In this document: positions 35,771 through 53,916 of the stretch, piece by piece
How positions within the stretch are numbered: the stretch's first letter is position 1
Layout of the letters: each line of letters starts with the position of its first letter
NCBI GenBank assembly: GCA_012861695.1
Contig: JAAOOA010000098.1
Span: 694,431 to 758,430, forward strand
Source of the DNA: Trematomus loennbergii
Lineage: Eukaryota > Chordata > Actinopteri > Perciformes > Nototheniidae
Direction: 5' to 3'
Length of the DNA stretch: 64,000 nucleotides
Translations under genes and position numbers: made by a program
Notes under the pieces: model-generated
What the model saw: only the letters and a program-made list of their open reading frames with translations
Database searches by the model: none
Told to the model about the DNA's origin: nothing

Positions 35771-36613
35771 GCAACAATTACAAGGTGTTTTGCTGTGTGA
35801 GAGACACTCACGAAAGAAAGAGAACGAAGAATATCAAAAAACAAAACAGCCACATTTACGTGATTACAGAAATGTGGAACGTTCCATTTATATACATGTA
35901 GGGGTGTCAGTATTTTGATTTCCCAAATGTTGATTTCAGCTGAGCACTAATAAAGGTAGTAAGGCAAATGATTGCATCAAAGAAGAATAAAGTAATGTAA
36001 ATATGATTGAAAAGGTTAGACAAACAGAACAGAGAGGCCAACCTAAGAAATAAAAGGAACATTCATTCATGCTTTTACTGAAAGATGTTTTCAAGAATAA
36101 CAAGAAAAAGTTATATTACAAAAAAAAATGGATAGGCTGAATGTCTTTTAATTCTCAGAAACACGCCAATATCCGTAATAAATCCTACAAAAACAATATG
36201 TAAAACTGGTATTTTTTTGTACAATAATGATTGACCCAACCTTGACTTGGTGTGCAGGTTTACTCTCCAACAAATACATCATCTCGCTTCTTCTTAATAG
36301 TAAGATAATTCATTTGAAAACATTTTTTTATTTGCAAGCTGTAAACTGAAAACGTATGTGCTTACATCAAGCTATTTGTTCCCACCCTGACACAGCAATG
36401 GGCAATGCAAGGGGATGTTCGTCATACTTGTGTATAACAATATGCGTAGTTAAGAATCTGTAACACAACATTAACATCTGCTGCAACGTCAGGAGTCTCA
36501 ATGAGAGTCAGTCGCGACATGCAATTCAAAACAGTTGCAGTTTTAATCTCAGGCAAAATGAAGGGAGGAGAAATTAATTTTGGACGGTTCTTCAGATAAA
36601 AGCATCCTGTGAA

Positions 36614-36615
<2 letters not shown>

Positions 36616-36657
<42 letters not shown>

Positions 36658-36716
36658 TGGGTGTGTGTGTGTGTGTGTGGGTGGTGTGTGTGTGTGTGTG
36701 TGTGTGGGTGTGTGTA
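36616..36716 (+). repeat. (TG)n microsatellite, opposed to the CA tract at 36,837
   Basis: About 100 bp of TG with GGTGGG interruptions. Confidence 0.96.
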
Positions 36717-36836
36717 CGCGCAGTGCTGGTCACGTGAGAGACATATTGTAATGTGTTGTGTAAGTTGACACCCATGTGCTTCTTGGGTGGGACGCCTCCT
36801 CCCATCCAGCAGGCATTTGCTATTGCAGCACAATGA

Positions 36837-36846
36837 CACACCACAC

Positions 36847-36929
<83 letters not shown>

Positions 36930-36942
36930 ACACACACACACA

Positions 36943-36980
<38 letters not shown>
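36837..36980 (+). repeat. (CA)n microsatellite
   Basis: About 140 bp of CA with four ACCAC interruptions, inverted to the TG tract 120 bp upstream. Confidence 0.96.
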
Positions 36981-36981
<1 letters not shown>

Positions 36982-37926
36982 GGAAGAGAGCATCCAGAGT
37001 GGAGCGCCGGCAGAAATGAATGACTTTGTCAGCTGTATGCTGTTAACCAGGCCATTTGACATTGATCCCTGCCTGACCCAGAACATCTACCCGTCTCTCT
37101 CTCTCTCTACATTTAGCTGCTTTTACTTAATTGTGTCTGGTTGTATGCAACAATGTAAGCACTATCTATCTGGGTCTCCATTTCTAGAGCTTTTTTTTTG
37201 CATGGAAACTACCCAGTGAGTTTAATCATACAGAGAAACTAGCAGTTTTTCTATCACTACAGCACATTTAATTAAAACAAACTATACAGTAAATAATACT
37301 CATAATATAAAAGGCCTAGCAATATAAGCTCTTAAATATGTAATGGAGTTTTGGAAATCAATCAATTATGCAATAGTGATTTGATTGAATTAACTCCACA
37401 CACTGTGGGCAGGTCTGAAAAGCAGGTATGAAAAGCAGGTCTGAAAAGCATGCTTTTTCAACAAAAAAAAACATATATTGAAATGTTTAAATTCATAATT
37501 TAGACTTTAATGTATTATTTAGATTTAAATTACATTTAAAAAAAATGATTTTGCACTGCTGTTGTTGCTGGACCTTCATACATGTTTTATAAAAGAATGA
37601 CTTTTAGTAAGTTATCATTCAGTTGAAGGATAAGTTGCACTGGTTGGGAAAGGCATCTTCAAATGGTTTTATATTTTGTGGTAGCTTTTAATACATGAGA
37701 TCATACAGACAGGAAACATGGTGAATACATTCAGATGAATAGTGGTTTATACCTTGTCAAATGTGTATTCAACACAAAGAAAACACAGATTAATTTTTTG
37801 ATGATCACATTTTCTTTGTCTCCCTCAGTGTGTCTCTATCAGCAGTTTGTTTCATCTCAGATATTTTCCTCAACAGGAAACAGAGCTCCCCCCACCCCCA
37901 TTAGGGACCAGTGTCCGGTTACTTTA

Positions 37927-37927
<1 letters not shown>
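36981..37927. other. Intergenic stretch, nothing recognised
   Basis: AT-rich. A short GAAAAGCAGGT(A/C)T triplication lies at about 37,408-37,450. No exon or transposon seen. Confidence 0.5.
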
Positions 37928-37964
<37 letters not shown>

Positions 37965-38010
37965 TGTGTGTGTGTGTGTGTGTGTGGTTGTGTTGTGTGT
38001 GTGTGTGTAC
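37928..38010 (+). repeat. (TG)n microsatellite, opposed to the CA tract at 38,103
   Basis: About 80 bp of interrupted TG. Confidence 0.95.
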
Positions 38011-38102
38011 ACTTGTACGCTTGTACGCCTACACTGGTGTGTCTTGCTTTAGTCCGGATGGTTGCAAGTTGCTGAGTAAGGGCACAGACAGAAAGAGACA
38101 AA

Positions 38103-38235
<133 letters not shown>

Positions 38236-39180
38236 GGAGAGGGTCATATTACAGTCGTGCAGCATATTGTCAGTGATGTCACTTGTCCTTATGGAACAAA
38301 TTAATGAATGAGAGTCTCTCCCTTTTCTCTTTTAGCAAGAAGCACAGCTCAAACATGTTGACCTAGGTTTGAAGGCGCTTTGTGCAGCAAGAAGCACCTG
38401 CTCCTTAGATATAGGGGGCAGCATTTCACCTCTACTATTGTGTCAATACATAGCACATTTATAGTTTTTTATAGGTTGTAAAAAAATGTTAGCCAACTAA
38501 CAGAAGACCATGGATACCCAAAATATGAAAAAACTGGTAAACTGTTCCTGTCTAAATAACCCTGCACTCTTCGAAAACACACGTTTGTATCGGTCTATAG
38601 TCACGTTAGCCATCTTTGGCTTTGGTGCAAAAGCTTATGAGAAGAAAAGCGTTGATACTTTTGAAAAATCCCCTATTGACATTAACACCATTATACAACA
38701 CTGTGTAGAGAGAATGCAATAAGATTACAATAAGAAATATCTGAAAGAACATTTTAAAAATAAGAGAAGACAAAAATGGGGCAACATTACAGCACACAGA
38801 GTAGATAATAAGGGGTGATTTTGGATTATTTTTCATTCATTGAGTTAGCGACTGAGCTTGCTAGCATGCTATCTGGAAGTTCGCAGCTTACAAATGTGGC
38901 TGGTTGAGCACATGTATATTTTTGTGTGGCTTTCTGTTATTACCAGGTCACCCTCACCACAGATGATGATAAGATGTCATTATCTGTATAGATTTCATTC
39001 ATTGGATCAGTTTCATCTGAAAAAAACGAATCATTTTAGAATATGACAGTATGATGTTTGTAAATACTATGTCGACATTTCAGGAACACACTTGCTTCTG
39101 CCCTGTCATGTTCATAAAGCAGAACTCAATTGAATTCAGTGATGGGAGAGGGAGGGGGCAGAGAGAGCGAGAAAGAGGAG

Positions 39181-39399
<219 letters not shown>

Positions 39400-39400
<1 letters not shown>

Positions 39401-40125
39401 GCATCCAGCTCTCAGTCATTCATCTCTCGGGGAGAGGAGAGGAAACGAGCAGGACGGGAAAAAAACATTTTTGAGCAGGAAAAAAAAAAGGGAAGACTTC
39501 AGAAGCTCCAACTGCAGTTTCCTATTCATCATCTTCTCACATCCACAAATATCCTGCAAGAATTTCCCTTGCTCCTTCTGCTCTGCATGGAGATACTTTC
39601 CCTCTCTCTCAACCGGCAGGAAGTGTGCACCACGAGCATCCCTTAAAACTTGAATGTCCTTACAACTCGGACAGAGAGAGTGGTTCCTCTTCCATGCAGC
39701 GTGCATAGAGGGACTGGTTGCTTTTTTCGGGAGGTGTAGGAGGAGGTACTACAGGAGGAAGTACCGGGATCAGAGCGCTCCTGGAAGAACTACGGGAAGA
39801 AGAAGAAGAGGAGGAGGAGGAAGAGGGCGCGTCACGCTGAGAAAGAGCATCGTCCCAGCCCTTCTTACTCCCTACAAACTCTCACTCTGTAGAAAACAGT
39901 GCTACAGTCATCTTTAAAAAGTGCTGTAGGTGGATTTGATATAAGTGTTCTAGCAAAGTACCGTAAAGTAAGACTTTGCAGAAATCAAAAGAGTGCATTA
40001 AGGACAAGTTAACTGAATACTATAAGTGATTTGAAGGGATATTATAGGAGTATTGGCGAGTTTATTTGTCGCTCACGCTCAGGAGGCTCCAGCACGCCGC
40101 AGAATGGATCTCCCACCAATCAGAG
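39400..40125 (+). other. spry3: Probable 5' non-coding exon of SPRY3
   Basis: This is a complex, mostly non-repetitive stretch with purine-rich and GC-rich patches and many short frames. It ends at CAGAG|GTAATC (GT at 40126), a good donor, and an acceptor exists directly before the SPRY3 coding exon (53861-53862). Sprouty genes usually have non-coding first exon(s) and one coding exon, which fits. The 5' boundary is unknown. An ATG at 40104 would read across the junction: MDLPPIR, then GLSDVP and stop. Confidence 0.45.
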
Positions 40126-41117
40126 GTAATCATAAATTCATCCTGTCGCCATCCGATCTGCTGATGAACTATTAATGATCTGTGTGACCTTGGGATGAAA
40201 AACTTCCATAGGGATTTTTTTCATGAAATACGAATTATTCAAAAGGTTGGAGTAGCTTGGTAAAAATGCTGGGTGTCTATCATGTTGCGCTTAATGTTCA
40301 GGCAACAGTCGTAAGATTTTCCTGCAGAAATACTTAAGAGATTTTGTGTGGTAAATGTTGGTGAAGTAGGACGAAAAGTATGGCTCTCTATTTGGCTCTG
40401 AATACTTGGTGGGAACCAGATGCAGGTGGACAGGACGTTCATATAGTTTTGCAACAAACAAGACAATCCTATTTTTATGAAAGCATTGCTAAAAGATGTG
40501 GCCGCATGCACATTTAACCAGTTTTCAGAGTCTCGTGAGAGGGATAAAGTTTTGGTTACTTTCTTCACTTGTCGGATCAAACTGCGATGCAAACAGACTC
40601 ACAATATTTGGTAGTAGATGAAAGAGCAACGTTATATTTCCCCTTTAAACAGACTGGTTTCACCTAAAAAATGCTCTGCAGGAACAAAAACGGTTAGCAA
40701 AAGGTGCATCCTGATTATCTGGTTTCCCTGATTTGTGTTAGATTATACTGCTGGTGTTTTATAGAAACATTTAAATCATAATCAGATGCATTTCTTCCTC
40801 TGCCCTGTCTCCACCTCTTGCCTTAGTGGGTGGGGACATAGTCGAGGAAGGATGGGTTTCTGAATCGTGATCATGTAAACTCTAATCTGTTTTGCCCCTG
40901 GTGGACACATTGGTCCAAGCTTTCAATTTCATATACAGTAAGTGAGGCTGAATAAATCATGTTGAAACTTTAATAGTGTGAACAGTTACATTCAGTTTGT
41001 GTTTTTCCTCACCTATGGAGAAAGTTAGCCGCACACTTTTTTATCAATGGGAGAGTGTATTTCTGATGTTTAATATGCGTATTAACCGATTGTTTGACTG
41101 CATGTTAACTGGTCTCG

Positions 41118-41287
<170 letters not shown>

Positions 41288-41448
41288 AGATTGGGACATG
41301 TGAGGTTGGGATTGATTGTCCTCAAGGTCGGATGCAGAATGTCAATACCCATCTCCGCTGGGGTGGGACTGGAGGGCCGGGTGGAGGAGAAAATGATGGG
41401 GCAAACTGATGGGGGGGGGGTGGTATGATTAGAGGAAGGATTGACCAG

Positions 41449-41594
41449 CGATGGATGGATGGATGGATGGATGAATGGATGGATGGATGAATGGATGGAT
41501 GGATGGATGGATGGATGGATGGATAGATGGATGGATGGATGGATGAATGGATGGATGGATGGATGGATGGATGGAGGGAGGGAGGGAGGGAGGG
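41449..41594 (+). repeat. (GGAT)n tetranucleotide repeat
   Basis: GATG units with periodic GAATG and GATAGATG variants, ending in GGGA repeats. Confidence 0.95.
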
Positions 41595-41699
41595 GACAGT
41601 ATGTGTGGAGCGGAGGAATATGGCGGATAGATGAACGAATGATGAAATAGATGGGTGGATAGATGGAGAGAGAAAGGGGGGGGTGTGTGGAGGTGGAGG

Positions 41700-42788
41700 G
41701 ACTTTTATGCTACAGCAGAGCTAATGCACTCCACAACCACAAACTTGTGGAGTGAGAGAAAAGAGATCAACACTTTGCGAAAAAGAAAAGAGAGGAAATA
41801 CAGCAAGTGAAGTGGACATATAACACGTCTTCTTTAGAGTATTAATAATTGAAATTTGGAGAAATAAAGTAGTTCTGCTTTGTTACAGCAGAAATTACAG
41901 TTCATCTTTAACATTTGCCTTTTGAAGAACAGCTGCTGTACAGAAAGTTCACAACACTTTGAGTAAATACATATTGAGCTAGAACATTTAGCAGGATCAG
42001 ACCAAAGTCTGTACTGTATATAAGAAGTGGGCGTAGTCACAGTGACGTCATAGTGGTTTGCAGACTACCTTAAAGAAGACTTGAGTTTGGCAATTTGTAT
42101 ATCATCATCTTAGTTTTGGGAAAGAGAGAGGCTGGAGCATTTGAGGTCTCTAATGTTAATTCACTTAATTGATGTGAAAGGGTGAGAGAAGCAGAATGAA
42201 AACGCCCACATTGTACAAAGATTTGATAGCGACCTGTCAATCAAGCTTGCCCTTAAGCCATTTAATGGGAACATAATCAGGCATAAAACTGACGATTCGA
42301 TCATGAACTCGTATGGTCATTTTCTCATAGACTTCTATACAATCTGACTTGACTCCCAACATCAGATTGCAAGTTGAAGCCATAGTGTCCATAGATCAAA
42401 AGCAATATGACTTAATAATACTTCAAGTTAAGATATCTGGAGCACAAAATCAACAAACTATACTGTACAGGAAGCTTCGATATTCAAGGAATGATGGAAG
42501 TCCAGAGACAGCAGTTGAAAGCAATTACTCAAATCAAACAACAACTGAGAACAACAGAAGGTCAATCAGGCTCTTCTGAAGACTCATGGACTCCTTTGAT
42601 AGCAGTTGATGTTTTATTGTCTTCTTGAACAAAATGAGAGGAATATTGTGACTGTGATAAAGGAAACTGCAGGCTTTGCTATTTGGGTGCTTCAGGGATT
42701 AAGTTGAAATACTCAATGTTAACTCAACATAGAGGTGTCAGAACTATGGGAATCACTGCTTTTTTAGGGATCCATCAGAGGATATTTG
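41700..42788. other. SPRY3 intron, nothing recognised
   Basis: It contains CACTCCACAACC...TTGTGGAGTG (about 41,729-41,754), a small perfect hairpin. No exon, RNA gene or transposon end that I can support. Confidence 0.45.
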
Positions 42789-43779
42789 TGGCGCTTTTCC
42801 ACTGTAGGACCTAGCACGGCTTAGTACGGTATGGTTAGGCCTTGGTAGGACTGGCTCACTTTATGCTGCGTTTCCATTACAGTTTAGTAACAGGGGTAGT
42901 AACTATAGTAACGCAGCGTAGGCAGGGCGATCGGCTGTTCGGCGGGCGGAGCGACGCTGCGTAAAACTGCCGTGACGTCATCTTCAATGCGATCCACAAA
43001 ATCAAAACATCTACAACTACAAATCAGCCCGGGACTCTCGACCGGCCCACTTCGGTACCGCCGGCCCACCTCGGTACCGCAAGTAAATACCGCTAGTAAA
43101 TTGTCGAGGGGGGGGGGGGTGCTAGTGACTTATCCGACCGGCCCACTTCAGTACCGGCCCATCGGGATTCGTCCCGAACGTCTCGATGGCCAGTCCCCTG
43201 GCTGTTAGCACTCAGAGCTCACAGCTCCTCATATCTGTTCAGAAACTAGACAAAAGTTAAACAAGTACAAACCACAGACTGCCTGTGTCATGGTGAATAC
43301 AGTCGCTGGTTTATTTATGTCTGTAGGCCGTTGTTGTGAGTGAGGACGGTCGGAGCATATAGTGCGTTAGCTTAGCCGATCTCCATTTAGAAAACACGCA
43401 TTTTAAAAGGTCTTTCGCCTGCCGTCTGTCTGCAGACTTGTCAAAGCATTAATTCATGGTTTTTACTAACCGGTATCAGTATGTTGTTACTTCGGCATCA
43501 TTTTGAAACGTGTATTACAATTAAATCACGGTTAAATATGTTCATGTTGTTGTAGTTGTAGCCCCCTTGCCAGCGATTCTCTCCATTCAGCAGTCGAGAG
43601 TGTTTACGTCACTAGTTTAGCTTACTCAGCCCGGTTGTTGGCCCCGTAAGAACCTCGATTTTGGAGGGCCAGAAAAAAGGTGAAAAAGTAGCCTGAGCCG
43701 GAACTACCCTAGTGGAAAAGCAAAAAAAAGCCGGCCCAGCTTTTTAAACCGTGTTACGTGCTGCAGTGGAAAAGCGCCA
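42789..43779. mobile_element. PIF/Harbinger-like non-autonomous element, copy 2 (inverted)
   Basis: The ends are TGGCGCTTTTCCACTGTAG and CTGCAGTGGAAAAGCGCCA. TTG is duplicated at 42786-42788 and 43780-43782. Internal sequence matches the 2,719 copy in reverse complement, with extra material including repeated GGCCCACTTC(G/A)GTACCG blocks near 43,043-43,155. TGACGTCA is present at about 42,973. Confidence 0.78.
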
Positions 43780-43782
43780 TTG

Positions 43783-45279
43783 GTCTACACCAAGAGCCAG
43801 AAGGGCCAAGAGTTGATATAAATTCATTATCGGGAAAATACAATATAATTCAAATGTATTTATAAGGCTCTGAACATGTTCTCTTGCCTCTATTTGGCTG
43901 GTACTGTGGACTTCTACCTGCTTCTTCTCACTTGTTATCTAATTACAGATATACCATTGTTCCCTTTACACAGAACATGGTGTTGCATAGACTTTGTGGA
44001 AGTGTACACCGTACCAGTCCAGATTCAGTAACAAAAGCAACTGATGTTTGAGAACTTTAAGTACGTTTTTACCTGACAGAAAACTTTAATTTGAACCAAG
44101 TTGAAGCACAAGCTCGTTGAAACACCTAGAGACCTTTTAATATGCGGTTCAGACAAGTCACTTATACAGAGAAGCAACAACTGCTTGTGATTAAGAATTC
44201 TGACAAGATATGGTCAGCGTTTCCGCTTAGATATTGACATCTCAATGTTATGGAATAACAGTCACTGGAAAGATCTTGAAACATAACAGCTAAAGCCATT
44301 CACATCAACCGAAACATGAAATAAAGCAGTTTTCTATGAGCATAACATTCCCCACCAATTATTGCAGGAAAATCAGGATTACATTTAGGCAAACATGAGT
44401 CTAATGTCTCATCATTATGTTTTGTATTTAGCTTGTTGGGATCTGGAGTACATCCTGGGTGAACATTTCATCAAATCATCTCCACTTCCACTTCCTCCAT
44501 TACTCTCTCACGCTTTCCTTCTCTTGTTTGGACTTTTTTTATCTCTGGCTCTACATCTGGCTCCATCCCTTTCTTTTTATCATTATTAGCATCACCATCC
44601 CTCACTCATTCTTCCTCTTTTCCTTCCTCCCCTCTCGTTCTCCCCCCTCTCCCCCTGCCTGGACTTGCTGGTCTGCAGTGTCTATTTCAGTCTTTCCGTT
44701 GGGGTCAGATTCGGCACATCCGGTATCTCATCCAGTTTATTGTCATTCAATCCTGCTGTGCTCCCGGAGGGCATCAGGAGGAAGGCCCCTGGGTCTTAGT
44801 GCCTGACGGGCCTCACATACAGTCATACGTACCCATAAAACCTTGCAGTACTGTCGTCAAACATTATGACCTTTTGAAGCTAAAAATGGTTCTTACATGT
44901 GTTCTTCAGAAAGGTCCTGAGAAAGTCTACATCAAATGAATGACGTGCTCCTAAACCGCAGAATTTCTCATTCCTGGATTCTTGTAATGATGAATGCTGT
45001 TGTCCTTTGAATTGAATGAATGTGATTAAGATCGTTCTGATTAGCAGCACTACCAATCCTCATAAAAGCCCATGAGACTACAAGCCTGTTTGAAAATACC
45101 AACATGTAAAATAATCTTTGACAAATTAAAGTCATGAACGCCCAAACCAAAGTCTGATGAGGAGACGATTTTCGGGTTAAAATATGTAACAGGGAGAATG
45201 CTTTCCTGTAGGGATCAATGTTAACGTTAGCTGTTAGCAGCACAGTTCTGCTTGGCTAAATAACAAAGCTAACAGCATA
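43783..45279. other. SPRY3 intron, nothing firmly recognised
   Basis: CT-rich sequence at 44,480-44,660 is followed by a complex stretch (44,670-44,815) of ordinary composition. No coding exon or transposon ends seen. Confidence 0.45.
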
Positions 45280-45287
45280 GTGAGGAC

Positions 45288-46423
45288 TAGGGGTGCATAC
45301 CGGTTCCCGATATTACCGAAATACTGGTTACTGGTGGCTACGGTATACCGTACCGAAATCAGATCCGGTTTTCGATACTTTTTTAAAAAATTATAAAAGT
45401 GAGGCGTAATATCCTTAAACTCGCGCCCAAACCGTCGGAATTACGATGTCAATTTCGCCGTGAAACTCCGCAAACGAGTCAGTTTAGAAAATCTAAAGTG
45501 TGGCTGCATATGACTGCCAGTCTGAATGGTGGGGTCTGTAACCACTGCCAGTCTGAATGGTGGGGTCTGTAACCACTGCAAGTCTGAATGGTGGGGTCTG
45601 TAACCACTGCCAGTCTGAATGGTGGGGTCTGTAACCATTGCCAGTCTGAATGGTGGGGTCTGTAACCACTGCCAGTCTGAATGGTGGGGTCTGTAACCAC
45701 TGCCAGTCTGAATGGTGGGGTCTGTAACCACTGCCAGTCTGAATGGTGGGGTCTGTAACCACTGCAAGAAGTTTATTTCTGGGAAAGGTGGCAACACATC
45801 CAACATCCAACCAATGCTGTCTCGTATGGCAACCAAGTACCTTTGTGTTCAGGGAAGCAGCGTGCCAAGCGAGAGAGAGTTCAGTTCAGCAGATGATATC
45901 CTACGCTGTGAAAGGGCCCGTTTGGTTCCAGAGAGCAGATATGCTCATCTTCTTGAAGATGAATGCACAAAACTGAACAGTGATGGGATTTGTTTTCTTT
46001 CATCAGGCAAATGTTGATTTTAATTATGCTATTTGTTTTATGTACAATGCCGAGATCTCATGATCCTTTATGTGGTCAGTCGAATCTCAGGTTGAATATT
46101 GATTATACTGGTGCTATTTTCTTTTTGCATTGACAAATGTACTATTCACGCCTGATGGTTGATATAAATGATATTGCAGAATCTGTTTTCTTCATAGATA
46201 ACGTGTTTGTTCAGTACTAAAGGTCCAAGTCCCACAATTGAATTTAATATTCATTTGACATGTTAACTACATCATAAAGCGCTTCATGGGAGTAATTGCA
46301 GGATGATTCAATTTGTCCCTTATGCAACATGAAAGTATCACGATATGTATCGGTTGAGTATCGGTATCGTTCAGTGGTATCGGTATCGGTATCGTAAAAA
46401 AAAGTCAATGATATGCAACCCTA
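45288..46423 (+). mobile_element. hAT element with BED-finger and dimerisation remnants, perfect 8-bp target duplication
   Basis: The ends are TAGGGGTGCATACC and, reverse-complemented, TAGGGTTGCATATC. GTGAGGAC is duplicated at 45280-45287 and 46424-46431. Inside, the plus strand encodes VCNHCKKFISGKGGNTSNI, which looks like a BED zinc-finger core, followed almost at once by SVPSEREFSSADDIL, the hAT C-terminal dimerisation motif. The catalytic middle is missing and there is a frameshift before ADMLIFLKMN. It cannot encode a working transposase. Its ends also carry CGGTATCGGTATCG runs. Confidence 0.88.
45512..45766 (+). repeat. 31-bp minisatellite inside the hAT element, eight copies
   Basis: The unit is AGTCTGAATGGTGGGGTCTG + TAACCACTGCC, with starts 31 bp apart from 45,521 to 45,738. 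Its TCTGTAACCACTGC part is the same as the codons for CNHC of the adjoining BED-finger remnant, so it seems to have grown from that coding sequence. Confidence 0.95.
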
Positions 46424-50983
<4,560 letters not shown>

Positions 50984-51456
50984 TTAAAGTGGACCTATCA
51001 TGCTATATTTTAATAATATAGTGTAGGACCATACCTATATAAGGCATATTTATACTTTTTTTTTTCAAAATACCAAACAGATCATGCATTTTAGCCATGC
51101 CTCATTTCGCTCAATTTGACATTTTATAGCTCTGTTTTTGCAAGGGCAGATTCAGTGAGAACAGCACCACCTACAGGCCTGGCATATGTACTACAGCGTC
51201 TCCAGCGCTTTCGAACAGCAATGGCCGTGGTTGTCTCCTCCTGATTGGTGGAGTTGGCCCAATAGCCGTAGTGCCACCGTCCTGACGTCAGTTTTTATCA
51301 GATCCGTTGCAGCCCCTTTTTTAGAGATTTGGGTATGGAGGAAAATAGAGAGGGTTGTGTTTTCTGACACTTGGTGAGTTCCCTGGAACACCGGGGACAC
51401 ATATTCATGTAGAAAAGATGTACAAAAGTGCATTTTGCATGATAGGTCCCCTTTAA
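50984..51456 (+). mobile_element. TTAA MITE family A, copy 4
   Basis: TTAA at both ends, the same inverted repeat as the other copies, and an internal deletion of about 20 bp just after TGACGTCA. Confidence 0.88.
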
Positions 51457-51799
51457 CTGTTTAGCTGTACACAACAGGGCAAGAAAACAACATGATTCTT
51501 AAGCATCCTATCATTATTTTTTAATTGTTGTTGGTTTGTTACATATACAGTACAGACATCTTTGGATATATCTGTAGGGTTGATGACACGTTTAGGTATT
51601 TGTTTCAGTGTCTGCTCTGCTGCACATGCAAACTACTGGTTACTAAAAACATCTTTGCAGGACAACAAATCAAACTCAACAGGAAGCAAGGGATAACATA
51701 AACTGGCTAAAAGTTGTCTTAAGGCAAAGTTATGATTGAAAAAAAACGAGTTTGTTTGATGTCTGAAGGCAAAATAGCTTATAGCTATTCAGAACAGCC

Positions 51800-51951
51800 A
51801 CACATAAAGCAGCCCTACAGTGTTATGCTTTTTAGGGTTTTCCCTCTCCTACATTATAGTGTGTTATATAGGAGTTTGTGTAAATGGTCTGCAAAGGCTA
51901 CAGAACTCCATAGGACCCCCGAAAATGAGCATAATAGGGCCACTTTAAAAG
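51800..51951. mobile_element. TTAA-type MITE end fragment
   Basis: CCCCCGAAAATGAGCATAAT then AGGGCCACTTTAA resembles the fragment at 8,750-8,781 and the right end of the 6,997 element. The left end is not identified. Confidence 0.45.
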
Positions 51952-53862
51952 ACATCCACACACCTGGCCGATCTCTGCTTGAGAATTTTCGGATCCGAAA
52001 AGTTGAAAACATGTTGGACACAGCTTTGATACGAGATGACCACCTTTGAACTAAACAATATAGATTTAAAAGTGTCTGGCAGGAGAAACATTAGTCTGGG
52101 CAGGAAGTCTTTGATACATTAACAGCGTATTATGAATGTATCTGTATTCAAGTGGCCTAAGATGGTTACTTGCCTCTGCTCCCTCTTACCTCCTCCTCCA
52201 TCTAATCTCATGATCTGAGCTGCTTTAATGCATTTCCATTTGGCCTCATTACTCTCCGAGAGGACGAGCACCATGTGAGGAGAAAGCCAGCTCTCTCTCT
52301 CTCTCTCCCCCTCGGCCACTTGGCAGGGCTGCACTGTGTGTATGTATACATGAGCCTGTATGGATGTGTGTGCAGGAGTGTACAATATGTTTGCATTTCG
52401 CATGAGAGGAGTTTGTAATGATTTTAAAATTACACACACATTATTTTTCTCTCTTTCATTCAGGGCTCATCTGATGTCTGAGCAGGGAATCAAATCAGCT
52501 GCCTACTTGACTAGATGTGGACCCTTTTAAAACAAATTAAATTAAATGTTTTTGCTTATGCACTCCTAAGCAATTTTGATTGAGCTTTCATGCATTTAGT
52601 TGCAAGCCCTACCAAACATTTAAATGAGTACACTAAAGATATAATCTCCATGCAGAAAGCAAATCATGTGTATCTTCCACCTATTATTTTCATATAGGGG
52701 GACATTAAGTGCAATAGTTAGCTTTTAACATAACTACATTTTTTCCAACGTTGTTCTCGTTAGCCTTTGAAGAGTACCAATGCAGACACTTTGGGTTTTT
52801 GAGATGTCTTTGTCTTTGAGATTTCAGATTTGTTGAGTTTAGATTTAACAAAATCCATCTCATCTTTCAACAAACAATGCAAACTTTCTAATGAAAACAT
52901 TTCACCCAAAAAGTTGATTCTTGATTTTAAGGCATATTTGTAGCTATTGAGGAATCTATGTTTTAAGGCATTTCCTGTATTGTCTTCAACATGAAACCAT
53001 GGCTGCTGATTGTTTTAACCAAAGACAAAAGTGCACTTTGTATAGCTGCTGTTATCTTGAATGAAGCACCTTTTCAATGTTTTTTGTTGCTGAATGGCAT
53101 TGATACAAACACATATAAGACCTCTAAGGAAATCTGCACTCGTTCTAACACATCTGTTGATTTATGAGGATTTGGTTAGGACCTAATCCTGTGACTTTAC
53201 AGTTCCTCTATGGTCTTTCTGAGGCTCTCTGTGTGCAGGTGGGTTTCCTCCATGGCAGCAGCAGCTGTGTTCAACAGATGCTAAATTACAGTGTGGACCT
53301 CATGGTCGTATCTCTCTGGTTCTGGCAGGCTAATCATAGCGTTTCTCTGAGCAGCGGAGAACCTCAGTGTGCCTGAGCTGGTGGTTGTGTGGAAGCTGCC
53401 AAATTCCATCTTTATTCATGTGCTGCTGATTTTTGGAAAGTAATAGGTTGGCCATTGTGGTGTTTGGACTACACTTTCTCTAAAAAAAGTGAACATTTAA
53501 AGGGTTGAACCTCTATGTGTTCAGTGTTCCTGTTTGGTGTATGGCTGCAACTAATACTTTTCTCTATTAATGGATTGTTTGGTTTGGAAATGTCAGAAAA
53601 TTGTGAAAATAACTGATTCAAAAGCCCAATGATATATATATATATTTTATTTTTCTTCTACTTAAAAACATAAATTCCCTTGCATCAGCATATCTGTTAA
53701 AGCAGGAAAATGTCACATGGAAAACAGTTCTCGAAATTGGTTCGTGCATCAAGTAATGTGTAGAGGGAATAGATGCCTAAATGAACACCTGTATATGAAA
53801 AGGTTCTGATTCAAAGGTAAATACATAACCCATAACACGCTTCCCTTGCTGTTTGTCTGCAG
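51952..53862. other. End of the putative SPRY3 intron
   Basis: A (CT)n patch lies near 52,290. Otherwise ordinary sequence ending in CTTGCTGTTTGTCTGCAG, the acceptor before the coding exon. No other feature recognised. Confidence 0.5.
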
Positions 53863-53916
53863 GTTTATCTGATGTGCCGTGAGTGTTGGGAGCAGCGTGC
53901 CCCAGCCCCCTGCAGG

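Noticed and set aside
39654..39917. 87-codon frame in the putative SPRY3 first exon
   Set aside because: Basic, low-complexity translation of purine-rich 5'UTR-like sequence, with no family match.
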